Below, in pieces: positions 43,705-52,022 of a DNA stretch of 64,000 nt. The notes beneath the pieces were generated by a model. The model did no database searches. It was not told the DNA's origin and worked only from the letters and a program-made list of their open reading frames with translations. Each line of letters begins with the position of its first letter. Position 1 is the stretch's first letter. Both the position numbers and the translations under genes were made by a program. The DNA comes from JBLMYQ01 sp050260055 (GTDB taxonomy: Bacteria; Bacillota; Clostridia; Acetivibrionales; UBA4821). The DNA lies in the NCBI GenBank assembly GCA_050260055.1, contig JBLNBO010000027.1, positions 62,001-126,000 on the forward strand. Reading direction: 5' to 3'.

Positions 43705-44697
43705 TTAGCTGACTATTTTTTCTTTTTCTATGAAATTTCTTATTGAATCTCTCATTGAAATATAAAACTTAGTTTTAAGATTGTTCTTGGCAAGTAGATT
43801 AGTAATGTCTTGAATCAATTCATCATCAAATATATTATTAATTGCGATTTTTACGGTATCCTCTTCCCTTTCAAATGGTACAAAGCTATTTATTATCATG
43901 TAATCTAAATCAAATAATATCATTAAATCATTCTGAGCACTTTTATCTATTAGTGATTCGTAATCCTTGCCCTCATGAGCGGCAAGCTCTCTAAGCGATT
44001 CTTCTTTGTTTAGTATTTTCATTTCATATAATAATTCGCCAAATCTTTTGTGTACAAATTCTTTTTGATATTCAAGAATCTTATCAACCTGTTCTTTTGT
44101 TATAAGATTCTTTTCTAATAGATATTCTCCAAATTTCTTTTTTGAAGCTAGTATACCGCTGCTGTCATGTGGATGTTTTTCGTATGAGTTTGTAATGAAT
44201 CTTCTTATCATTTTAGGTAACGAGATATAATAAATAGCATTTAAATTATTTGTATGAGCATTAATTGTATCCTGAATTTCCTTCTTTAAACGTACATTGT
44301 TTATATCGCTAATTGCTATATTTACTGTATTTCCAGACATATCAAATGGAGCAAATGGTTTTTCCTGCATTGTTTTTTTATTAAATAGCGTTTGTATTTT
44401 TAACGGGAAGGTAAGTTTATCAAGATTGATATAATCAACATTCAAATAACTAGCGAGCTGACTTAAAACTTCTTCTTCCCCTATTAGATTAAGTTCGTTA
44501 AGAATTTCTCCAATTTTCTTGGTTTTATTTTCGTTTTGATAAGACAAAGCGTTAGCAAGTTGTTCTTCTGTGATTAACCCTTTTTCAATTAGAAAGGTTC
44601 CTATCCCACTACTATGACAATTGGTTTGCACTTTGTCACTACAGCAGCACTCTTCTTTATTATCTTTCCTTTTAAATATTTTGGAAAAATCAATCAT
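43705..44697 (-). CDS. Stand-alone tandem MshEN (GspE N-terminal-like) domain protein
   Basis: A 330-residue cytosolic protein with a Cys-rich N-terminus (EECCCSD), then two copies of the T2SSE_N/MshEN module: about 30-165 (GIGTFLIEKGLITEEQLANA, KKIGEILNELNLI) and about 185-325 (KFGEYLLEKNLITKEQ, KRFGELLYEMKIL). MshEN modules in secretion and pilus ATPases can bind c-di-GMP through such RLGxxL-type motifs. No ATPase domain follows, so it may be a sensor or adaptor. GGGAGG precedes the ATG. It is 35 bases downstream of a membrane-protein gene on the same strand, likely one operon. Confidence 0.83.
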   Translation of the reverse strand: MIDFSKIFKRKDNKEECCCSDKVQTNCHSSGIGTFLIEKGLITEEQLANALSYQNENKTKKIGEILNELNLIGEEEVLSQLASYLNVDYINLDKLTFPLKIQTLFNKKTMQEKPFAPFDMSGNTVNIAISDINNVRLKKEIQDTINAHTNNLNAIYYISLPKMIRRFITNSYEKHPHDSSGILASKKKFGEYLLEKNLITKEQVDKILEYQKEFVHKRFGELLYEMKILNKEESLRELAAHEGKDYESLIDKSAQNDLMILFDLDYMIINSFVPFEREEDTVKIAINNIFDDELIQDITNLLAKNNLKTKFYISMRDSIRNFIEKEKIVS

Positions 44698-44732
44698 GTT
44701 TTTCCTCCCTTTATTTTCTCACATGCTTTAAT

Positions 44733-45641
44733 TTATTTTATGATTGTGACTGGCAAAGTATAATTGTTTCCATCGAGCTTTAATATTACTTCATTTGGTT
44801 GACCGCTTGAGTTATTAAATAATATATTATGGTCGTAGTTGACTTTAGGTTTCAATAATGAATTAATTGGCTCGGAAAAGCTGTATCCAGTGTTCATATT
44901 CATACAAATTGTACCATTAATATTAAACTTCTTATAGGTCTGATTTTGTATATTAACTTTAAGGTTAATCCCTTCTATACAGTATTCAATTTCTTTCAAA
45001 CTTATTATATAACTATTTGAAATAGTTGCAGCCGCCGGTTGAAGGCTAAATTTTTTAATCAATCCATTTAGGCTTATTTTCCATCCATCAGGAGTATTCT
45101 TTACTAAAAAAGATTGGTCTTTTTTTAATACTCTGCCTGAACTATCGATATATGAAACTATAGTATTGACTACTGAAGAGTCGTTATTATCAATTACATC
45201 CATAACATCATATCCAATAATGTCTGTACTGCCAAATTCACTCTTTAAATCATTCACAAGCGAATTGACAGAATATTCAGAGCTGCTAGTGTCAATAAGT
45301 TTTAAAGCATCAGAATACTTTGTATTTTGAAGCAGGTTAAAATAACTGCTTACAATCGATTTACCGATTTTTTTATGTGTAAGGTTAGCTTCTGCCGAAT
45401 CTAATGTTGGAAAAACAAATTTATATGCTACTGCAAGAATAAGTAAAATAATAAATCCATAACTGATAATACTGCTAAAGCTGAAATTAAGCGTTTCATC
45501 CGATCTGGAATCAGATGAGCCTTCGCTTGCTTCTACATAAACAATTTCTACGTTTTCGTCTTCATTAATATTGTTTTCTTTTGCATTATTTAAATTAGTT
45601 ACTTCTTCAACATTACTTATTCTTTTTATGCTTTTTTTCAT
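44733..45641 (-). CDS. Single-pass membrane protein of unknown function
   Basis: A 302-residue protein with an acidic cytosolic N-terminus (about 1-55, Asn/Glu/Ser-rich), one transmembrane helix (FSSIISYGFIILLILAVAYK) and an extracellular region of about 230 residues. The first outside part (about 95-195) resembles the NTF2/SnoaL-like cone fold seen in stress or envelope proteins (SYFNLLQNTKYSDALKLI, GWKISL); the end is beta-rich. The N-terminus starts MKKSIKRISNVEEV after AAAGGGG. It probably forms an operon with the downstream MshEN protein. I do not recognise the family. Confidence 0.8.
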   Translation of the reverse strand: MKKSIKRISNVEEVTNLNNAKENNINEDENVEIVYVEASEGSSDSRSDETLNFSFSSIISYGFIILLILAVAYKFVFPTLDSAEANLTHKKIGKSIVSSYFNLLQNTKYSDALKLIDTSSSEYSVNSLVNDLKSEFGSTDIIGYDVMDVIDNNDSSVVNTIVSYIDSSGRVLKKDQSFLVKNTPDGWKISLNGLIKKFSLQPAAATISNSYIISLKEIEYCIEGINLKVNIQNQTYKKFNINGTICMNMNTGYSFSEPINSLLKPKVNYDHNILFNNSSGQPNEVILKLDGNNYTLPVTIIK

Positions 45642-45840
45642 TTTGATTTGCCCCTTTTGAAATGCGAATTATCTCGAATAATCTTATAGAATTAATTATA
45701 TATTTTATTTTTTTTTTATACAATATCCTAATATATTATATCTTTATGTTATAATTATCTTTGATATATAAAAGTTGCTTAATCTAACGAAATTTCTTTC
45801 TTGATTCACAAGTGAAATAAAAAATTCAGGAGGAATAAAA

Positions 45841-46776
45841 TTGGATACTCTAAGTGTTTTTAAAGAATTTGGGATGGTTTTTTTGTTTTTATTTATTTGT
45901 ATAGTAACAACCGGATTTATAGGATGCTTTCTGTATAAAGTATTTTTTCTTAGAAAATTATCCCTAAAAGAAGAATTGTTTAAGAAGGATAATCTGGCAG
46001 TTTGGCTAGAATTTGTCGGTGGATTTTTAGCACCGGTATTCTTTTTAATATCAATAGTAGTAGCTCCGAATGGTAAATTTGTCTATCAAGGGACAATAAA
46101 AGATTTATTTATTGCCTTAATATATATAGAAATCTACATATTTATATTTTGTTTATTTAGATATTTAGCTGAAATATTTATTAGGTTTGCCAGCAAAATG
46201 AGATTTGGAAGAGAAATAATTATTAGTAAGGAAATATTTTCGCAAAATAATACATCCGTATCATTTGTAAGTATATCAATATCTGTTGTTGTGGCGGGTA
46301 TGATGCTTCAGGAAAACATTTTATTCGAAAATATATTTTCAAATTTAATGAGAATGGGAATTGTGCTGTTTTTAAATATAGTGCTAATCAGTCTATATTC
46401 TACATTTGTTTTGCCAAAAGGTAAAACAATATTTAAAGATATTTTTGGAGATAATAGTATCGCCTCCGGAATATTACTACTGGGAAATATTTTTGCTATT
46501 AATATGATTATCGCTTCTACAATAGATTTTTTCAAAAGATTAGGAATAAACTGGCAAAATCTTTCTAATATTATAGACGTAATATTTTATAATTTCCTAA
46601 TTTATCTTTTTATGATGGTTTGTATAACAATAACAAAGAAAGTAATTGAAATAATTGTTAAAGTTGATATTGAGGATGAAATATTTAACCAAAAAAATAT
46701 TGGTTATGTTTTATTTGAAGCCGGATTTTATATTCTTCTAACGCTAATGTCAATTAATCTTTTGATTCTTTATTGA
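45841..46776 (+). CDS. Polytopic membrane protein, possibly two DUF350-like halves
   Basis: A 311-residue protein with about eight predicted membrane helices. It starts at TTG 45841 with AGGAGGA nearby. The two halves look weakly alike: DNLAVWLEFVGGFLAPVFF near residue 50 and DNSIASGILLLGNIFAIN near 210, patterns that remind me of DUF350 (YjfL) membrane modules, but this is weak. No transporter signature is visible. It is divergent from the 302-residue membrane-protein gene, suggesting shared regulation. The spacer 45642-45840 is very A/T-rich with no clear element. Confidence 0.75.
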   Translation: MDTLSVFKEFGMVFLFLFICIVTTGFIGCFLYKVFFLRKLSLKEELFKKDNLAVWLEFVGGFLAPVFFLISIVVAPNGKFVYQGTIKDLFIALIYIEIYIFIFCLFRYLAEIFIRFASKMRFGREIIISKEIFSQNNTSVSFVSISISVVVAGMMLQENILFENIFSNLMRMGIVLFLNIVLISLYSTFVLPKGKTIFKDIFGDNSIASGILLLGNIFAINMIIASTIDFFKRLGINWQNLSNIIDVIFYNFLIYLFMMVCITITKKVIEIIVKVDIEDEIFNQKNIGYVLFEAGFYILLTLMSINLLILY

Positions 46777-46790
46777 GTCCCATTTAAAAC

Positions 46791-46818
46791 CCTTGGGGCC
46801 GTAAGGCCTTATTTTTTT
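46791..46818 (+). terminator. Terminator after the polytopic membrane-protein gene
   Basis: GGCC-GTAA-GGCC stem extended by weak pairs, followed by TTATTTTTTT, before the riboswitch promoter. Confidence 0.6.
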
Positions 46819-46867
46819 GCCAATATTTACGCCTAGGATTTACCTGGTATTGGGTGTTATAATATCA

Positions 46868-46985
46868 CCAAGCTGAATTCTTAGTCAAACAAGAAGCGGG
46901 GGAACTATTTTTTGGGGTTAAGCCTTATAAGCAGGATATTTGCTCTTTTTTTCCTAACCCGTCAACTAACCTCGTAAGCTAATAA
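46868..46985 (+). promoter_or_regulatory. c-di-AMP riboswitch (ydaO/yuaA class)
   Basis: The conserved blocks of the class appear in order: GCTGAATTC, GCGGGGGAAC, GGGGTTAAGCC, then CCTAACCCGTCAACTAACC and CTCGTAAGC. A TATAAT box (46858-46863) precedes it. The class binds cyclic di-AMP and usually shuts off wall hydrolase, potassium or osmolyte genes. The aptamer ends about 9 bases before the ribosome site of the next gene, so control could be translational as well as by termination. Confidence 0.93.
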
Positions 46986-47002
46986 AAAAGAGGAGAAAAA
47001 TA

Positions 47003-47830
47003 ATGAAAAAGATAAGAAAATCGGGATTATTATTTATGGTAATCCTGGCGGTGTTGTTTTATGTTTTTCCATTTTACACGCAAGCAGCAGTATCAATAAG
47101 TCATCCTGTTCTAAGGCAAGGAATGCAAGGAACAAGCGTCAAAAATCTTCAGTATGACTTAAAGTCTCTCGGTTTTTTCAAAGTTACTCCTACAGGATAT
47201 TTTGGAACAATAACAAAGTCGGCAGTAATCAGTTTTCAAGGCAAATATAATCTTACTAAGGATGGTATTGTTGGAAGTAAAACATATTATATGATTGACA
47301 AGCTCCTTGGAAGATTGTCTTCTACCTTAACTTCCCGAAGCAGCACAATAAATAGAAGTTTGCTTATCCCATGGTTTAATAACGCAGAAAATATTTTCTA
47401 TATTGGTGCAACAGCAAAAGTAATTGATGTAGAAACAAAAAAGAGTTTCTATATTAAAAGGTCATATGGCTATAACCATGCTGATGTAGAAACACTTACG
47501 GCACAGGATACTTCTATTATGAAACAAATTTATGGCGGAAGCTGGAGCTGGGAGAGACGTGCAATTATTGTTATTTCTAATGGAAAAACTATGGCAGCAT
47601 CCATGGCTGGTATGCCTCATGCCGGGCGCGAAGACCTAAAAAATGATATATGGGTCACTGACTGGAGGACTGGCAACTATGGTCCTGGATACAATTTTGA
47701 TAGGGTAAAAGGCAACAATATGGCAGGACATTTTGATGTTCATTTTTTCGGAAGTAAGACACATGGAACTGACAGCGTTGATGAAGGGCATCAAGCTATG
47801 GTATATAAAGCTGCTCAATCAGGATATTAA
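47003..47830 (+). CDS. Secreted peptidoglycan-binding protein under c-di-AMP control
   Basis: A 275-residue exported protein: signal peptide (1-30, ending TQAA), a PG_binding_1 domain (about 38-95; GMQGTSVKNLQYDLKSLGFF, TGYFGTITKSAVISFQ), a Ser-rich linker and a C-terminal domain (about 115-275) with HADVE, PHAGRED, GHFDVHFFGSKTHG and DEGHQ. The His/Asp pattern suggests a metal site and possible wall hydrolase or peptidase activity, but I cannot name the family. AGAGGAG precedes the ATG. The upstream c-di-AMP riboswitch fits a role in wall remodelling. Confidence 0.9.
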   Translation: MKKIRKSGLLFMVILAVLFYVFPFYTQAAVSISHPVLRQGMQGTSVKNLQYDLKSLGFFKVTPTGYFGTITKSAVISFQGKYNLTKDGIVGSKTYYMIDKLLGRLSSTLTSRSSTINRSLLIPWFNNAENIFYIGATAKVIDVETKKSFYIKRSYGYNHADVETLTAQDTSIMKQIYGGSWSWERRAIIVISNGKTMAASMAGMPHAGREDLKNDIWVTDWRTGNYGPGYNFDRVKGNNMAGHFDVHFFGSKTHGTDSVDEGHQAMVYKAAQSGY

Positions 47831-47840
47831 TATTAAACAA

Positions 47841-50612
47841 TTATAAATTATTATCAGTCCACTTTTTTACTTTGTTATAGAATTCTTCAATGCTAATAGG
47901 TTTTGAGATATAATCATCCATGCCGGCATCAAGGCATTTGTCCTTATCACCCTTAATTGCATGAGCTGTTAATGCTAAAATTGGAGTATGCTTATCGGTA
48001 TTTTTCTCAATCTGCCTAATTAAGGATGTTACTGCAAAACCATCTAATATTGGCATCTGTATATCTATAATAATTAAATCAAAGATATTTTTTGAAAATA
48101 AATCAAAAGCCTCTTGACCATTAACAGCTTCGCATATGTTGAAATGTAATTTGCTGAGTAGAGAAGTTGTAACCTTTCTGCATGTCGCATCATCATCAGC
48201 AACCAAGACATTTTTTGGACCTAAATCCTGTATGGATTTAGGTATTTCTTTTAATGGTTTATATGATTTTAAGGATTTGCTATTAATATTTTCCTCAACA
48301 GCATTAAGCTTAAGAGTAAAATAAAAAGTACTGCCTTCGCCATATTCACTTTTTACCCAAATTTCGCCGCCCATTAATTCAACCATTTTGCGTGAAATGG
48401 CAAGTCCAAGACCTGAACCTCCATATTTTCTTGTACAGCTGCCATCTGCCTGAGTAAAGCTGTCAAATATAATCTCAAGCTTTTCTTTAGTAATTCCAAT
48501 ACCAGTATCTGATACAATGAATTTTATTATTAAAATATTTTCAAAGTGCTCTTGAAGTTGAATTATTAATTTAACTTCACCTTTTTCGGTAAATTTTATT
48601 GCGTTTCCAATAATATTTGTAAGTACTTGTCTTATTCTAACAGAGTCTCCTATAACTATTTCTGGAATTCGGTCATCGTAATCCAAAACAAGCTCTAGAT
48701 TTTTCTGTTTTGCTGAAATATCAAAAAGATTTATTACATCTTTAATTATGTCTTTGATTATGAAGGTTGTATATTCTATCTCAACTTTGCCTGCTTCAAT
48801 TTTTGAGTAATCAAGCACATCATTAACAACTCTTAATAAGGAAATTGCCGAAATTCTGACAAGATTAAGGTTTTCTCTCTGGGTTTTTGTAAGATCAGTT
48901 AACAATGTTAAATCAGTCATTCCGATAATACCATTCATTGGAGTTCGGATTTCATGGCTCATGTTGGCAAGAAATTGGCTTTTTGATTTATTAGCTTCTT
49001 CTGCTGCATTTTTAGCTTTTCTTAAAACCTCTTCTGCCTTTTTTCTTTCCGTTAAATCATGTGAGAAACCAAGAAAGCAGTCAAATTCTCCATTCTTCTT
49101 AAATAATGTATAAACCCAAACTTCTGTCCATACTGAGGAACCATCTTTGCACGGCTGTTGAAGTTCAAAATAATGCGGCTCAATATATTTTGCACCTGAT
49201 TCAATTCTACTTATGACATTATCTAATGTCGATTGTGCAATTTGATTAGATTCAATCGATAATGATTCTTTAATCGAATGATTCAAAACTTCTTCAGCAG
49301 TATATCCTCTAAGATTTTGAATAGATGGGCTTATATATAAAAACTTACCATTTAGATCCATGGTCCAAATAAAGTCTTTTGTATTTTCAGTAATAAACTT
49401 AAACCTTGCCTCGCTTTCTTGGAGTTCTTTTTCGGTTTTTATCCTAATTGCATTGCTTATTGTAAAACTAAGAAGAAGAAATATCTGTATGATTAAAAAT
49501 GCAAATCCAAATATTATATAATACTTATATGAATCCCATAAATTCGGCTGTTTATATAATATTTTACTTCCTTTAGGCAATTTGTTTTGGTCAATATTCC
49601 ATTTTTTTAGCTCACGCCAGTCAAAAATATATTCACATAAATCTTTTTGCGCGACAGGAATATTTGAAACAGCTTCGCCGTTTAAAATTTTGCTTCCGAC
49701 TAGTGCTGTTTCAGCGCCCATCCTCTCTTCGCCTGCAGAGTATCCACCAACTATTCCTGTCCCTAAATATGTGTCAAGCATTCCATAGATAGGGACGTTT
49801 GTGTATTGACATATCTTATCTACAAATTCTGATGAAGCATAATTCTTTTCTACATCATTTATCATGGAAATATAAAAAATTACCGAGCCTTTTTTTAATC
49901 CTTTAATTTTATTTATTATTTCGGAAATTTTAAGCTTGTTTAAAAATTTAAAATTAACTCGGTTATTAAATTTTTCCCATGTAGTTCCGGTTTTTTTCAA
50001 ACCGTCACTCTCAAGCTTTGAATCACCTAACAATACATAAATATTCTTAATTTCTGGTTGTATTTTAAGCATAAGATCATATGCCTTATTAAAATCATAT
50101 TTAGCAATAATTCCGGTATAGTTTGAAGGTAAAATATTAAGGTTATAATTTTCTATCTCAAGTCCAACAAATACTTTTGGAACATTTGGCAGCAATATTT
50201 TCTCATACTTTAGCATGAAATCTAATGAGGCCTTATTATAAATATAAACCAAATCAATTTTTTTGTTATTAGAATATTTTTCTTTTAAAAAAAGAGCCAA
50301 ATCATCGGTATAGGTATTATCAGTAGATGAACGAAACAGTTGCAAGTATTCATATTCATACTCAATATTATTAAGGTTTAATTGTTGGGTCTTTTCCTTT
50401 AATCCTTTTGTAAACAGCCTGTCTCCTGTAAGATTTTGATTGTAAGCATAAATTATTAATACGCGTTTTTTTTGTTCTTTTGCAAGGACCGTTTTGCTTA
50501 TTAGTGGAATGGCAAATAAAATTGCAATAGAAATTAATATGCAAAAGAATACTTTATATTTGTCTATAAATCTTGTTTTATTAAGAATTATCTTCATATT
50601 CTTAAAAGACAT
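47841..50612 (-). CDS. Hybrid sensor histidine kinase with extracellular ABC-type sensor, PAS and receiver
   Basis: A 923-residue membrane kinase; ATG 50612 follows GGAGG. Helix 1 (about 20-43) and helix 2 (about 368-392) flank an extracellular domain resembling ABC substrate-binding proteins (VYIYNKASLDFML, GILDTYLGTGIVGG-like region). Inside follow a PAS/PAC domain (about 405-530), HisKA (MSHEIRTPMNG, phospho-His), HATPase_c (IGNAIKFTEKG, DTGIGI, GSGLGLAISRKM) and one receiver (VADDDAT, phospho-Asp in IIDIQMPILDGF). No HPt domain and no partner regulator are near. Output is unknown. Confidence 0.94.
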   Translation of the reverse strand: MSFKNMKIILNKTRFIDKYKVFFCILISIAILFAIPLISKTVLAKEQKKRVLIIYAYNQNLTGDRLFTKGLKEKTQQLNLNNIEYEYEYLQLFRSSTDNTYTDDLALFLKEKYSNNKKIDLVYIYNKASLDFMLKYEKILLPNVPKVFVGLEIENYNLNILPSNYTGIIAKYDFNKAYDLMLKIQPEIKNIYVLLGDSKLESDGLKKTGTTWEKFNNRVNFKFLNKLKISEIINKIKGLKKGSVIFYISMINDVEKNYASSEFVDKICQYTNVPIYGMLDTYLGTGIVGGYSAGEERMGAETALVGSKILNGEAVSNIPVAQKDLCEYIFDWRELKKWNIDQNKLPKGSKILYKQPNLWDSYKYYIIFGFAFLIIQIFLLLSFTISNAIRIKTEKELQESEARFKFITENTKDFIWTMDLNGKFLYISPSIQNLRGYTAEEVLNHSIKESLSIESNQIAQSTLDNVISRIESGAKYIEPHYFELQQPCKDGSSVWTEVWVYTLFKKNGEFDCFLGFSHDLTERKKAEEVLRKAKNAAEEANKSKSQFLANMSHEIRTPMNGIIGMTDLTLLTDLTKTQRENLNLVRISAISLLRVVNDVLDYSKIEAGKVEIEYTTFIIKDIIKDVINLFDISAKQKNLELVLDYDDRIPEIVIGDSVRIRQVLTNIIGNAIKFTEKGEVKLIIQLQEHFENILIIKFIVSDTGIGITKEKLEIIFDSFTQADGSCTRKYGGSGLGLAISRKMVELMGGEIWVKSEYGEGSTFYFTLKLNAVEENINSKSLKSYKPLKEIPKSIQDLGPKNVLVADDDATCRKVTTSLLSKLHFNICEAVNGQEAFDLFSKNIFDLIIIDIQMPILDGFAVTSLIRQIEKNTDKHTPILALTAHAIKGDKDKCLDAGMDDYISKPISIEEFYNKVKKWTDNNL

Positions 50613-50734
50613 GAATACCTCCAAAATTGCAAAAATATATTATTGAATGACGAAAATTAAAAGAAATGGTGCGTATAGAATTAATTATTAATAATTATCT
50701 TATATATTTATTAATAAATCAATAATTGAAAATA

Positions 50735-50772
50735 AAAAGCTGAAACCATAAAAATATTGGTATCAGCTTATA
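50735..50772 (-). terminator. Terminator of the cotJABC operon
   Basis: On the minus strand a 12-bp stem (50758-50769 with 50737-50748, one mismatch) is followed by TTTTTATT. Confidence 0.75.
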
Positions 50773-50796
50773 AAAGTTAAAAGAATTTGGTTGTAT

Positions 50797-51369
50797 TTAA
50801 AATATCTTTTTACTTGCGAGATTTTGCTGAACTATTTCGAGAGCTTCTCCAAATCTTTGGAAATGAACTACTTCTCTCTCTCTCAAAAATTTTAAAGGAT
50901 CAATAACATCAGGGTCATCAGCTAATTTAATGAGGTTTTCGTATGTTGCACGTGCTTTTTGCTCGGCTGCCATATCTTCTGTCAAATCTGCAATTGGGTC
51001 TCCTTTTGCTTGAATATATGCAGCGGTCCAAGGATTTCCTGTTGCATCGACATAGAATAATGCGCCGTCATGATCTGCGTAATATCCGCCCATATCGGCT
51101 TTCTTGATTTCTTCCATGGAAGCACCTTTCATAAGCTGATGGACCATGGTAGCTACCATTTCCAAATGTGCTAATTCTTCAGTTCCAATATCATTCAATA
51201 TACCCTTAGCTTGAGGCGTTGGCATTGAATATCTTTGTGTTAAATACCTTAATGAAGCGGCAAGTTCTCCATCAGGCCCACCATATTGAGTTACTATATA
51301 TTTAGCCATTTTAGGATTTGGATTTTTAATGTTTACTGGATATTCCAGCCTTTTTTCATACGTCCACAT
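50797..51369 (-). CDS. cotJC: Spore coat protein CotJC (manganese catalase family)
   Basis: A 190-residue ferritin-like protein. MWTYEKRLEYPVNIKNPNPK, QYGGPDGELAASLRYLTQRY, GTEELAHLEMV (metal-binding Glu/His) and FLREREVVHFQRFGEA (second metal set) are typical. It is shorter than true Mn-catalases, as CotJC is. It is found in the inner spore coat and may remove peroxide. GGAGGAAGATT precedes the start; last gene of cotJABC. Confidence 0.97.
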   Translation of the reverse strand: MWTYEKRLEYPVNIKNPNPKMAKYIVTQYGGPDGELAASLRYLTQRYSMPTPQAKGILNDIGTEELAHLEMVATMVHQLMKGASMEEIKKADMGGYYADHDGALFYVDATGNPWTAAYIQAKGDPIADLTEDMAAEQKARATYENLIKLADDPDVIDPLKFLREREVVHFQRFGEALEIVQQNLASKKIF

Positions 51370-51370
51370 A

Positions 51371-51652
51371 TTAATCTTCCTCCTCTTCTATCATACTCAT
51401 TTTCATCCAAGGCCAAGGCGGCAGTATCCAAGCGTATGGATATTTTTCCGTTGGAGCTAATTGTTCAATAGGTCCATAAGCTTTTGAATACTCTTCTTTT
51501 AGGTTTTTTAATTGTGAAGCATATTGATTGAACTGTGCTAAAGCTTTTCTATCAGTCGGATGAATATCAAGGAATAACTGAAGGTCAACGACCGCAAAAC
51601 CGACTTGTTGAATTTCACTCATTAGTTGGTCTTTTGACATTGCTGCAATCAT
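51371..51652 (-). CDS. cotJB: Spore coat protein CotJB
   Basis: A 93-residue protein with the CotJB pattern LMSEIQQVGFAVVDLQLFLD, THPTDRKAL-like HPTDRKALAQFNQY and GPIEQ; the tail YPYAWILPPWPWM is aromatic. It is co-assembled with CotJA and CotJC in the coat. GGAGG lies 9 bases before the ATG. It overlaps the cotJA stop by four bases (ATGA) and ends one base before cotJC. Confidence 0.96.
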   Translation of the reverse strand: MIAAMSKDQLMSEIQQVGFAVVDLQLFLDIHPTDRKALAQFNQYASQLKNLKEEYSKAYGPIEQLAPTEKYPYAWILPPWPWMKMSMIEEEED

Positions 51653-51864
51653 GTTCTCTTGCCTCCTTCACCTTTTGGAATAAAATAAGGATCATACAAG
51701 TCAGGGAAAATTGTTCCTTTCCTAAATCCCTCTTCTATTGGATACATTTTTTCAGTACTTGGCTGAAATAGTACATATGCCCTGGCATATGGAGTATTTA
51801 TATATTTAGGGATAGGAATTGTGGTAGGAATAAATTGACTTTGCGGATCCATATAGTTAGCCAT
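51649..51864 (-). CDS. cotJA: Spore coat protein CotJA
   Basis: A 71-residue Pro/Tyr-rich protein. I use ATG 51864 (MANYMDPQSQFIPTTIPIPK) after GGAGG; the frame start at 51882 lies before that site. YARAYVLFQP and MYPIEEGFRKGTIFPDLYDPY are the CotJA core. First gene of the operon; the family is expressed in the mother cell under sigma-E. Upstream, CATATTAT at about 51900-51912 on the minus strand loosely resembles a sigma-E -10 box, not certain. Confidence 0.95.
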   Translation of the reverse strand: MANYMDPQSQFIPTTIPIPKYINTPYARAYVLFQPSTEKMYPIEEGFRKGTIFPDLYDPYFIPKGEGGKRT

Positions 51865-52022
51865 TCTAAAACCTCCAAACATTATTTATTACCATAATAT
51901 TCATAATATGTTTCAAGTGTTAACATAAGAAATATCATTATTATATTTAAAATATTTATGTGTTATAATCTATTAGGTTATGTTTGGGTATAATTATTAA
52001 TAAAAATACAAAGAGGTATTTA

